From contig NZ_FNEG01000001.1 of assembly GCF_900100075.1 (NCBI RefSeq), positions 186,001 through 250,000 on the forward strand: DNA of 64,000 nucleotides. Direction: 5' to 3'. Source of the DNA: Chryseobacterium jejuense. GTDB lineage: Bacteria > Bacteroidota > Bacteroidia > Flavobacteriales > Weeksellaceae. The number at the start of each line of letters is the position of its first letter. Position 1 is the first letter of the stretch. A program made the translations under genes and the position numbers. The notes under the pieces are model-generated. The model was given only the letters and a program-made list of their open reading frames with translations, was not told where the DNA came from and ran no database searches. Of the stretch, positions 57,793-64,000 are shown piece after piece.

Positions 57793-57891
57793 AGTGATTT
57801 AAGTTTAGGTTGCAATTGGATTACAAGTGACAGGTATAGGTTGATAGGGTTGCAGCTCTGCTACCTAAAATCTGCTACCTTTTACCTTAGT

Positions 57892-59271
57892 TTACATTAA
57901 TTGATATTCCGGAGTTGACATCAGGTTAATAATAGTCATTTTTGTACTTTTATCAGAGAAATTTTTCACTGTATTCATATCCAGACTCTTTGGATTTTGA
58001 ATCAGATAATCTTCACAGTTTTTACGAGCGAAAATCTGATCTACACGGCTCCAGTCTATAGTGATATTAGGGTTTTTAAAGCTTTTATTCAAAGCAGTTT
58101 CTTTAGATTTCATTCCCATATCAATATCATCATCCTGTCGTGGACTATATTCCAAAGGACGAAGACCTGACCAGATCTGCGGTACCTGAAGCCTCAGCAT
58201 CAGAGTAGAGCTGTCAATCCACGATCTTCCATTTGGCCATCCTGCCACATTGGGCGGATAAAGCAGCATTTGTCCTAATAGCTTTTGGTACACGATGAGG
58301 TTTTCAGGATTCTGAATCTGCATCGGAAGCATTCGCATCATTCCAGCCATTAGTTCTATGGGAGATTTTATCCTGTTTCCGATATTTTTCTGATCGTAAA
58401 ACCATGAACTTGAAAAGATATCATTCATCAGTTTCTTAATATCATAACCGGAGTTGTAGAAGCTAGTGCTTAGGGTGTTCACAATATCCTGATCTACATT
58501 TTCATTGACGAAAAACTTATAGATTTTGGCTGTGATAAACTTAGCAGTCGCTTTTTGCTCCAGAATAGTATGTAAAGCATCGGTGCCATCAAAATTACCT
58601 GTTTTTCCCAGAAAAGTCTTGGTTCCTTCATCATGTTGGTTCTTTCTTTCCTTAAAGTTGCTCTCCTTGTCATAGCTCCATCCTGTAAATGCTCTGGCTC
58701 CCTCTCTGACATCCTTTTCCGTGTAATTTCCTCTTCCCATAGTAAAAAGTTCCATGACTTCACGGGCGAAATTTTCATTCGGATGATCCTTTTTATTTTG
58801 CTGATTATTCAGAAAATTAAGCATGGCCGGAGACTGGCTTACCTCAAAAAGCAGATCTTTAAAATTTCCCAATGCATTCTTCCGGATAGTATTTAATAAC
58901 TGTCGGTTAAATTTTGGATTAAGAACCCGCGATGCAAAATGACCATGCCAGAAAAAAGCCATCTTTTCCCTCATCTGTTCCTTGCTATTCACCATCTTAT
59001 CCAGAAAATTGAGATTCAATTCTTCATTCTGTGCTCTATAGATCCTTTGCATTTCCTTTTTCTTTTCAGCAGGAGCTGTAGTGTTCATCATATCTGCGGT
59101 AGGATCTATATCAGGTGTATCATAATTGATTTCCGTAAAGCTATCTTCTTTAAATAATTCATTAATCAGCGTTTTAGGGTTTTTATTTTTCAAATCATCA
59201 ATTTGATTAATTCCAACACCGAAACCTGCGCGCCAGAGAAGATGTTTGTTTTTTAATAATGAATCAGCCAT
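57892..59271 (-). CDS. DUF1800 protein
   Basis: A 459-residue DUF1800 protein. LLWRAGFGV (about 10-18), KMAFFWHGHFASRV (about 103-116), NENFAREVMELFTMGRGNYTEKDVREGARAFTGWS (about 164-198) and YPPNVAGWPNGRSWI (about 333-347) are the family blocks. No clear signal peptide. First gene of the DUF1800/DUF1501 unit, widely conserved in Bacteroidetes and planctomycetes. Confidence 0.93.
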   Translation of the reverse strand: MADSLLKNKHLLWRAGFGVGINQIDDLKNKNPKTLINELFKEDSFTEINYDTPDIDPTADMMNTTAPAEKKKEMQRIYRAQNEELNLNFLDKMVNSKEQMREKMAFFWHGHFASRVLNPKFNRQLLNTIRKNALGNFKDLLFEVSQSPAMLNFLNNQQNKKDHPNENFAREVMELFTMGRGNYTEKDVREGARAFTGWSYDKESNFKERKNQHDEGTKTFLGKTGNFDGTDALHTILEQKATAKFITAKIYKFFVNENVDQDIVNTLSTSFYNSGYDIKKLMNDIFSSSWFYDQKNIGNRIKSPIELMAGMMRMLPMQIQNPENLIVYQKLLGQMLLYPPNVAGWPNGRSWIDSSTLMLRLQVPQIWSGLRPLEYSPRQDDDIDMGMKSKETALNKSFKNPNITIDWSRVDQIFARKNCEDYLIQNPKSLDMNTVKNFSDKSTKMTIINLMSTPEYQLM

Positions 59272-59384
59272 GGTGAGAGCATTTATTTTTTTGATGTTTC
59301 TGAGAGAAAAAGGTTAAAATAATAACGGGTTAAGGTTTGTTAATATTATCATGGGTAATTGATAATGAGTAACGAGGGTAGGAT

Positions 59385-59760
59385 TGTTGGAAAACATAAA
59401 GGCGCAAGTTCTTTTACATGGATGATGTTTTAAGACGCAAGGATTTTATCTGCGATAAAATTGAATGCTGTTGATCTCTCGCTGATTTTGCAGATGATGA
59501 TAGAGGTATAAAAAATCAAGATTCTTAATCGCCACGAATGCACGAATCATTTTTTTCGCATAAATAATCTATGTACCTATGGGGTTAATAAAAAGTTTAA
59601 ACCATATAGTTGCATAGGCTTTTAAGACTGTATAATAATGATTTATTCGTGCATTCGTGGCAAGAAATAAAGCATTATTCTTGCTGAGAATCTTTGATTC
59701 TCTTGCGCCTTAAAAACAGTATTATATCTAAATTTCTTTGCGCCCTTGCGTTTTCCAACA
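59385..59760. repeat. Large palindromic element, complete copy
   Basis: 376 bases from TGTTGGAAAACATAAAGGCG to its inverted partner ending GCGTTTTCCAACA. Same nested inner parts as at 37.3 kb: GATTTTATCTGCGATAAAAT, CACGAATGCACGAAT mirrored by ATTCGTGCATTCGTGG, and a central CTATG...CATAG. It separates the divergent DUF1800 and barrel genes. The flanks 59272-59384 and 59761-59940 hold no gene. Confidence 0.75.
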
Positions 59761-59956
59761 TATAGAATCTGTTTTATATCAAATTGTTACGTTTTTTATT
59801 CTTCAAATTTTTAACTTTTTAGATTTATTTCACATTTTAAGTTCTCTTTTTTATAAAAACTGTTAAACAAACATTTAAATTTTAACAATAAGTAAATTAT
59901 TGATAATCATTGTTTTGTGTTTTTGTTTTATGTTAAATAAGAAGAAAAAGCCTTGC

Positions 59957-59973
59957 TTGGCACGATTTTTACA
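59957..59973 (+). promoter_or_regulatory. Sigma-54-like promoter
   Basis: TTGGCACG (59957-59964), 4 bases, then TTACA. Against the consensus TGGCACG-N4-TTGCA only the -12 G is changed to A. It lies 34 bases before the ATG at 60008, a fitting distance. No TAnnTTTG box is better placed. Confidence 0.5.
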
Positions 59974-60007
59974 TCCTCTTGTTTAGTAAAATTTAAAAAT
60001 TAGAGTT

Positions 60008-60571
60008 ATGAAAATGTTTAAACAAGCAATATTGCTGGCTGGAATTTTAACAGCAGGTATAGCAAGCGCACAAAGTTCACAAATGAACAATATGATCAAA
60101 GTGGGCGCAAATGTTGGTTTAGCAGTTCCTGCAGATAACCTTTCTGCAGCAGTAGGAGTGGATGTAGCTTACCAAAACCTGATTACACCTGGATTTGGAT
60201 TAGGTATCGCATCAGGATATACTCACTATTTTGGAAAAGAAAATAACGGGTATAAAAATAATGATGTAGGAGTAGTTCCTGTAGCTGCATTAATAAGAAT
60301 TTATCCAAAACAAACAGGTTTCTATTTCGGAACTGACTTAGGATACGGATTCTTAGTAGGAGATAAAACGGTTGCTTCTAACACGAATGTTGAAAGAGCA
60401 AACGGTGGTTTCTACATCAAACCGGAGATCGGATACCACAACAGAGATTGGAACTTCTTCGTACAATACCAAAAGGTTTTTGTTGGAACTAAAGGAGATT
60501 TAGCTGGTCAGGACTATAATGTGGGGAATATCGGAGTAGGATTCGGTTATAATATTCCATTAGGAAAGTAG
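60008..60571 (+). CDS. Outer membrane beta-barrel protein
   Basis: A 187-residue protein with a signal peptide (1-21, ending ASAQ). The mature part is a run of amphipathic strands rich in Gly and aromatic residues (MIKVGANVGLAVP, GFGLGIASGYTHYF, GFYFGTDLGYGFLV, NIGVGFGYNIPLGK), typical of a small eight-stranded barrel. Its role in the envelope is unknown. A sigma-54-like promoter lies upstream and a strong terminator downstream. Confidence 0.8.
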   Translation: MKMFKQAILLAGILTAGIASAQSSQMNNMIKVGANVGLAVPADNLSAAVGVDVAYQNLITPGFGLGIASGYTHYFGKENNGYKNNDVGVVPVAALIRIYPKQTGFYFGTDLGYGFLVGDKTVASNTNVERANGGFYIKPEIGYHNRDWNFFVQYQKVFVGTKGDLAGQDYNVGNIGVGFGYNIPLGK

Positions 60572-60602
60572 TTAGATTTAATATATAAACAATTATTAAC
60601 CA

Positions 60603-60633
60603 AAACCTTTTCACGAAAGTGGAAAGGTTTTTT
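60603..60633 (+). terminator. Terminator of the barrel gene
   Basis: AAACCTTTTCAC-GAAA-GTGGAAAGGTTT then TTTT. Confidence 0.9.
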
Positions 60634-60664
60634 GGTTCTGTGCAGGATTTACGAAAACAATTAT

Positions 60665-60672
60665 TATATTTG
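60665..60672 (+). promoter_or_regulatory. -7 element of the glucokinase gene
   Basis: TATATTTG, 15 bases before the ATG at 60688. It rules out the upstream in-frame ATG at 60619, which lies inside the preceding terminator. Confidence 0.55.
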
Positions 60673-60687
60673 GTAAAATTTGAGGTT

Positions 60688-61737
60688 ATGATTCTGAATC
60701 CAAAATTTCCACTTTATTTACCAGGAGTAGAGAACAGTAATAATGATAATGTTTCTATCATTGGGGCAAGTCTCCGTGAAGATATAACGATCTTAGGCTA
60801 TTTTGTTTCCGGTAACGGAGGTCTTGAGATTACACTACAAAATACGTATTCTACTAAGGAATATGCTTCCTTTAATGACATCTTAAAGAAGTTTATTCAG
60901 GATAATCAGTTGGACAATGTAAAACGTCTGGGAATGGCAGTGCCAGGTCCTGTAATTGACGGAAAAAGTAATCCAGCAAGATTAGGCTGGAACTTAGATG
61001 TTGAAGAATATAAAAGAGACTTCGGTTTTGAAAAAGTAGAAATGCTGAACGACCTTGAAGCTTCTGCCTATGGAATGGCTCTTCTTGAAGATAATGATCT
61101 TGAAGCCATTTATACCAGCGGTCATTTTGAAAAAGGAAACGTAGCCATCCTTGCTCCAGGAAACGGATTAGGAGAAGCTGGGTATTTCTTTGACGGAAAA
61201 AACCTGAGACCTTTTGCAACAGAAGGAGGACACTCTGAATTTTCGCCAAGAACAAATGTTGAAGTTGAATTTTATCAGTTCCTTAATAATATTTATGGTA
61301 TTGTGAGCTGGGAAAATGTATTATCCAAGTCCGGATTATTCAATATTTATCGTTTCTTGAGAGATGTAAAAAGACATCCGGAGCCTGAATGGTTAGGAGA
61401 ACGTCTGGCTAATGGCAATTTCGTTGAAGAACTTTACAAAGCAGCCGTTGAAGATAATGTATTGATCTGTAAAATTGCGTTAGATACTTTCCTTGAGTTT
61501 CTGGCAAGAGAGGCCAACAACCTTACTTTAAAAGTTAAAGCTACAGGAGGTCTTCTGATTGCAGGAGATATTCCTCAGATGGTAAGAGAATATATAGATA
61601 AGGATAAGTTTTACGAAAAATTCAAGATCAGTGATAAAATGGAGGGAATGCTCAGAAACATCCCGATTTATCTGGTCAAGCAAAATCATACAGCATTAAA
61701 AGGTATGGCACTCTACACTGCCTACTATCAAGAATAA
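60688..61737 (+). CDS. glk: Glucokinase
   Basis: A 349-residue Glk-type kinase, started at the ATG at 60688 (MILNPKFPLYLPGVEN). Motifs: GMAVPGPV (about 90), EMLNDLEASAYGMALL (about 119-134), LAPGNGLGEAGYFF (about 152-165), TEGGHSEFSPR (about 176-186) with the metal/sugar-binding histidine, and LLIAGDIPQMV near 290. It phosphorylates glucose with ATP in the cytosol. Single gene with its own promoter and terminator. Confidence 0.92.
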   Translation: MILNPKFPLYLPGVENSNNDNVSIIGASLREDITILGYFVSGNGGLEITLQNTYSTKEYASFNDILKKFIQDNQLDNVKRLGMAVPGPVIDGKSNPARLGWNLDVEEYKRDFGFEKVEMLNDLEASAYGMALLEDNDLEAIYTSGHFEKGNVAILAPGNGLGEAGYFFDGKNLRPFATEGGHSEFSPRTNVEVEFYQFLNNIYGIVSWENVLSKSGLFNIYRFLRDVKRHPEPEWLGERLANGNFVEELYKAAVEDNVLICKIALDTFLEFLAREANNLTLKVKATGGLLIAGDIPQMVREYIDKDKFYEKFKISDKMEGMLRNIPIYLVKQNHTALKGMALYTAYYQE

Positions 61738-61744
61738 AAAGAAA

Positions 61745-61770
61745 GCTCCGAAGAAATTCGGAGTTTTTTT
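61745..61770 (+). terminator. Terminator of glk
   Basis: CTCCGAA-GAAA-TTCGGAG then TTTTTTT. Confidence 0.9.
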
Positions 61771-61843
61771 ATGGGATGATATTATTCATAAAAATAAATA
61801 ACTTTCTTGATATACATCAATGAAATCTATCGAATAAGATGGC

Positions 61844-61851
61844 TACCTTTG
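61844..61851 (+). promoter_or_regulatory. -7 element of the first yceI
   Basis: TACCTTTG fits TAnnTTTG, 30 bases before the ATG at 61882. Confidence 0.5.
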
Positions 61852-61881
61852 CTCTAAACTTAATTAAAATAATTCTAAACA

Positions 61882-62448
61882 ATGAAAAAAATATTTTTAT
61901 TAGCAGTATTAGCTGGTGGTTTAGCTTTCGGTCAGTCCAAAAAAGTAGTAGCGTCTGATGTTCACTGGTGGGGATATAAAGTAGCGAAATCTGAGGCAAG
62001 TTCTCACGATGGAACTGTGAAAGTAAAATCAGGTGATATGGTAATGAAAGGAAACCAACTTGTAGGAGGAAACTTCGTATTGGATATGACTTCTATCAAC
62101 GCTACTGATCTTACAGGAGAATATCAGCAAAAATTAAACGGACACCTTAAGAACGGTGACTTCTTTGAAGTTGAAAAATTCCCTACTGCTACTTTTAAAA
62201 TTACAGGAGTAAAGAAAAACAACGATAAAGTTTATAACTCTTTAGTAACAGGAACTCTTACTTTGAAAGGAAAAACAAGCCCGGTTACTTTCCCGGCTAA
62301 AATTTCTTACAGCAAAGGAGTAGTAAGTTTAGTATCTAACAAATTCTCTTTCGACAGACAGAAATTTGATGTTGCTTACAAGTCTACAATGCAGGATGTT
62401 TTTGTGAAAGATGATATTGATATGCTAGTAAAAGTAACTGCTCAATAA
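61882..62448 (+). CDS. YceI-family periplasmic protein
   Basis: A 188-residue YceI protein: signal peptide (1-18, ending FGQ), then a lipocalin-like barrel (VHWWGYKVAKSEASSHDGTVKVKSG, GNFVLDMTSINATD, FFEVEKFPTATFKIT, GTLTLKGKTSPVTFP). YceI proteins bind isoprenoid lipids such as quinones. A paralogue follows 78 bases downstream, each with its own promoter. Confidence 0.93.
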   Translation: MKKIFLLAVLAGGLAFGQSKKVVASDVHWWGYKVAKSEASSHDGTVKVKSGDMVMKGNQLVGGNFVLDMTSINATDLTGEYQQKLNGHLKNGDFFEVEKFPTATFKITGVKKNNDKVYNSLVTGTLTLKGKTSPVTFPAKISYSKGVVSLVSNKFSFDRQKFDVAYKSTMQDVFVKDDIDMLVKVTAQ

Positions 62449-62470
62449 TTTAATCAAAAAAAGATTGTTA

Positions 62471-62499
62471 AAAGTGTAGAAGTTCTACACTTTTTTTTA
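62471..62499 (+). terminator. Terminator between the two yceI genes
   Basis: AAGTGTAGAA/TTCTACACTT then TTTTTT; the T tract runs into the next -7 box. Confidence 0.85.
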
Positions 62500-62505
62500 T
62501 TTTTG
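62498..62505 (+). promoter_or_regulatory. -7 element of the second yceI
   Basis: TATTTTTG, 21 bases before the ATG at 62527, overlapping the terminator's T run. Confidence 0.45.
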
Positions 62506-62526
62506 TTGAATTGTAAATAAAAAAGA

Positions 62527-63153
62527 ATGAAAAGATTACTATTGTTTGCTATGGTGTGCGCAAGCATATCATTTGTTTCTGCCCAAAGGAAATTTGATAA
62601 AGTTTCAAAAGTGACTTCATCAGAGATCAGGTGGTGGGGATATAAGGTTGTAAAAACTGAGGCTTCCTCCCATTCAGGAACGATAAAATTAAAAAGTGGA
62701 AAATTCAACTTCGATCATACGGTATTGGTAGATGGTGAGTTTATAATAGATATGAGAAGTATGATGGCTGGTGATGTTTCTGATGAAGATCAGATTAAAC
62801 TTACCAATGACCTGAAAAGTACGAATTTCTTTGAAGTGAAGAAATTTCCGGTTGCTAAATTCCATTTAACTAAAATTATTCCATTAGCAAACAGTGAGTA
62901 TAATTCTACAGTATACGGAGATCTTACCCTTAAAGGGGTGAGAAAGACGATTACTTTCCCAGCGAATGTATACGTAACTCAGTTTACTACAGTGATTGAA
63001 TCTGCGAAGTTCTCTCTAAACAGAAGAGACTTTAAAGTGTTCTATCAGTCTTCCTTGAAAGATTACTTCATCAAGAACGAAATGGATATTCAGTTTAAAG
63101 TATCTACTGAAAAACTGGATAACGAAAACAGAGTTCCTGCAAAGAAGAAATAA
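62527..63153 (+). CDS. YceI-family periplasmic protein, second copy
   Basis: A 208-residue paralogue of the previous gene, with signal peptide (1-20, ending VSAQ) and the same barrel signature (IRWWGYKVVKTEASSHSGTIKLKSG, GEFIIDMRSMMAGD, FFEVKKFPVAKFHLT, GDLTLKGVRKTITFP). It has a 15-20-residue charged C-terminal tail lacking in the first copy. Tandem duplication is evident. Confidence 0.93.
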   Translation: MKRLLLFAMVCASISFVSAQRKFDKVSKVTSSEIRWWGYKVVKTEASSHSGTIKLKSGKFNFDHTVLVDGEFIIDMRSMMAGDVSDEDQIKLTNDLKSTNFFEVKKFPVAKFHLTKIIPLANSEYNSTVYGDLTLKGVRKTITFPANVYVTQFTTVIESAKFSLNRRDFKVFYQSSLKDYFIKNEMDIQFKVSTEKLDNENRVPAKKK

Positions 63154-63171
63154 AATTAAATGTAATGTTGA

Positions 63172-63203
63172 TAAAAAAGCAGTTCTTAGGAGCTGCTTTT
63201 TTT
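63172..63203 (+). terminator. Terminator of the second yceI
   Basis: AAAAAAGCAG...CTGCTTTTTT inverted pair around TTCTTAGGAG. Confidence 0.8.
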
Positions 63204-63314
63204 GTGGGATAAAGTGATGAAGAATAATAGGGGCACATCTGTGTTATAAAATTTATAGGTTAAATTCTTTTAATCTCAATGGTAGCTTTTCTGCTTTTTT
63301 TATAAATTAGTAGG

Positions 63315-63983
63315 ATGAAAATTTATGTTGTAAGCGGTCTTGGAGCAGACTTCAAGGTACTTGAAAGATTACAGTTTCCCAAGCATTGTGAACTTATTTT
63401 TATAGACTGGCTCATCCCGGAAAAAAATGAACCTTTTCATGCTTATGTAGAAAGAATGGCAGAGAAAATAGATCCTTCAGAGCCATTCTGTTTGGTTGGA
63501 TATTCTTTTGGCGGAATTATGGTGCAAGAGATCAACCGTCTGAAACCAGCCGAAAAAGTAGTCATTCTGGGAAGCATCAAATCTGATAAAGAAAAATCCA
63601 AATTCATAAAGACTGGGGAAGTAACTAAAATCCCTAGAATATTACCCGTAGGACTATTTAATGCAAGAGCAGCCAATGTATATGGTGTACTCAGAAAATT
63701 GTTCGATCCAAAGAATCCTAGAATTCTCCAGTATTTCAGAGTGAGAGACCCTTACTATCTGAAATGGTCTGTAGAAAAAGTGGCTGAATGGAAATTTGAA
63801 GAGAATCCAAAGGTCATCCAGATATTGGGAGATAAGGATATTGTTTTTCCAATCAAAAATTCAAAACCTGATTATATCATTAAAGGAGGAACCCATCTGT
63901 TTCCAGCCACGAAAGCCAAAGAGGTTTCTAAAATCCTGAATGAAATATTCAGTGAAAAAGCGATAATATTATTAGATGAATAG
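63315..63983 (+). CDS. Alpha/beta hydrolase
   Basis: A 222-residue cytosolic alpha/beta hydrolase. The nucleophile elbow is GYSFGG (serine near residue 64), the acid is probably in QILGDKDIVFP (about 175-185), and the histidine in KGGTHLFPA (about 195). VSGLGADFKVLERLQFP at the start is the oxyanion strand. Substrate unknown; it stands alone after a terminator. The window ends 17 bases after its stop codon. Confidence 0.88.
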   Translation: MKIYVVSGLGADFKVLERLQFPKHCELIFIDWLIPEKNEPFHAYVERMAEKIDPSEPFCLVGYSFGGIMVQEINRLKPAEKVVILGSIKSDKEKSKFIKTGEVTKIPRILPVGLFNARAANVYGVLRKLFDPKNPRILQYFRVRDPYYLKWSVEKVAEWKFEENPKVIQILGDKDIVFPIKNSKPDYIIKGGTHLFPATKAKEVSKILNEIFSEKAIILLDE

Positions 63984-64000
63984 TTTTTAATAGGGGTGTT

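Noticed and set aside
61817..61999. Minus-strand frame overlapping the first yceI start
   Set aside because: Antisense to the promoter and signal peptide region of a well supported gene.

Overview
The window looks like a chromosome segment of a Flavobacteriales bacterium, most like Chryseobacterium (Weeksellaceae). Reasons: AT-rich DNA; promoters with the Bacteroidetes -7 element TAnnTTTG; a type IX secretion C-terminal sorting domain; LytS/LytTR two-component pair; DUF1800/DUF1501 pair; OMP_b-brl_3-type receptor; many small GG-leader peptides; A-rich start contexts without strong Shine-Dalgarno sequences. The species call is inference.

Layout. 0-7 kb: small secreted or unknown genes, two of them broken (frameshift; in-frame stop), then a sensor kinase/response regulator pair and a GG-leader peptide. 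7.2-8.1 kb: a T9SS cargo gene with a perfect 24-bp palindrome just upstream of its promoter. 8.4-23.1 kb: an all-minus-strand anti-phage island. It holds (i) a type II CBASS operon (CD-NTase, Cap2 E1-E2, Cap3 JAB, and a DUF6602/PD-(D/E)XK-like putative effector at the end), (ii) a DUF4209 (HEPN-like) gene paired with a winged-helix/nuclease-like gene, and (iii) a tightly packed set of a GHKL ATPase-DUF3883 giant gene (interrupted by one homopolymer frameshift), a zincin peptidase, AbiH and a helical protein. The island ends beside tRNA-Leu(CAA). Near-identical terminator hairpins sit at both sides (7.1 and 23.7 kb).

23.8-45.7 kb: mostly core genes (MBL hydrolase, GAF/fRMsr, MgtE, rpsO, pnp, FucP-type MFS, ABC transporter/peptidase fusion, regulators). 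Inside is a cluster of four very short cysteine-rich GG-leader peptides at 29.8-30.8 kb whose six cysteines have cystine-knot spacing.

45.8-56.2 kb: an RNA-repair neighbourhood (two tandem RlaP-type nucleotidyltransferases, RtcB ligase, a WYL regulator and an unknown ~590-residue protein) with cobTSC nested in it. Between rtcB and the unknown gene lies the most unusual item in the window. It is a tRNA-shaped gene with perfect acceptor, D, anticodon and T stems but a 46-nt anticodon loop. The inserted hairpin unit is repeated about 2.5 more times immediately downstream, with stem changes that keep pairing only if the minus strand is transcribed.

56-64 kb: a DUF1800/DUF1501 Tat-exported pair, an outer-membrane barrel gene with a sigma-54-like promoter, glucokinase, two tandem YceI proteins and an alpha/beta hydrolase. 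Large palindromic intergenic elements with TTGGAAAAC terminal inverted repeats occur at 32.8, 37.3 and 59.4 kb, and a second REP-like repeat family at 32.3 and 56.3 kb.
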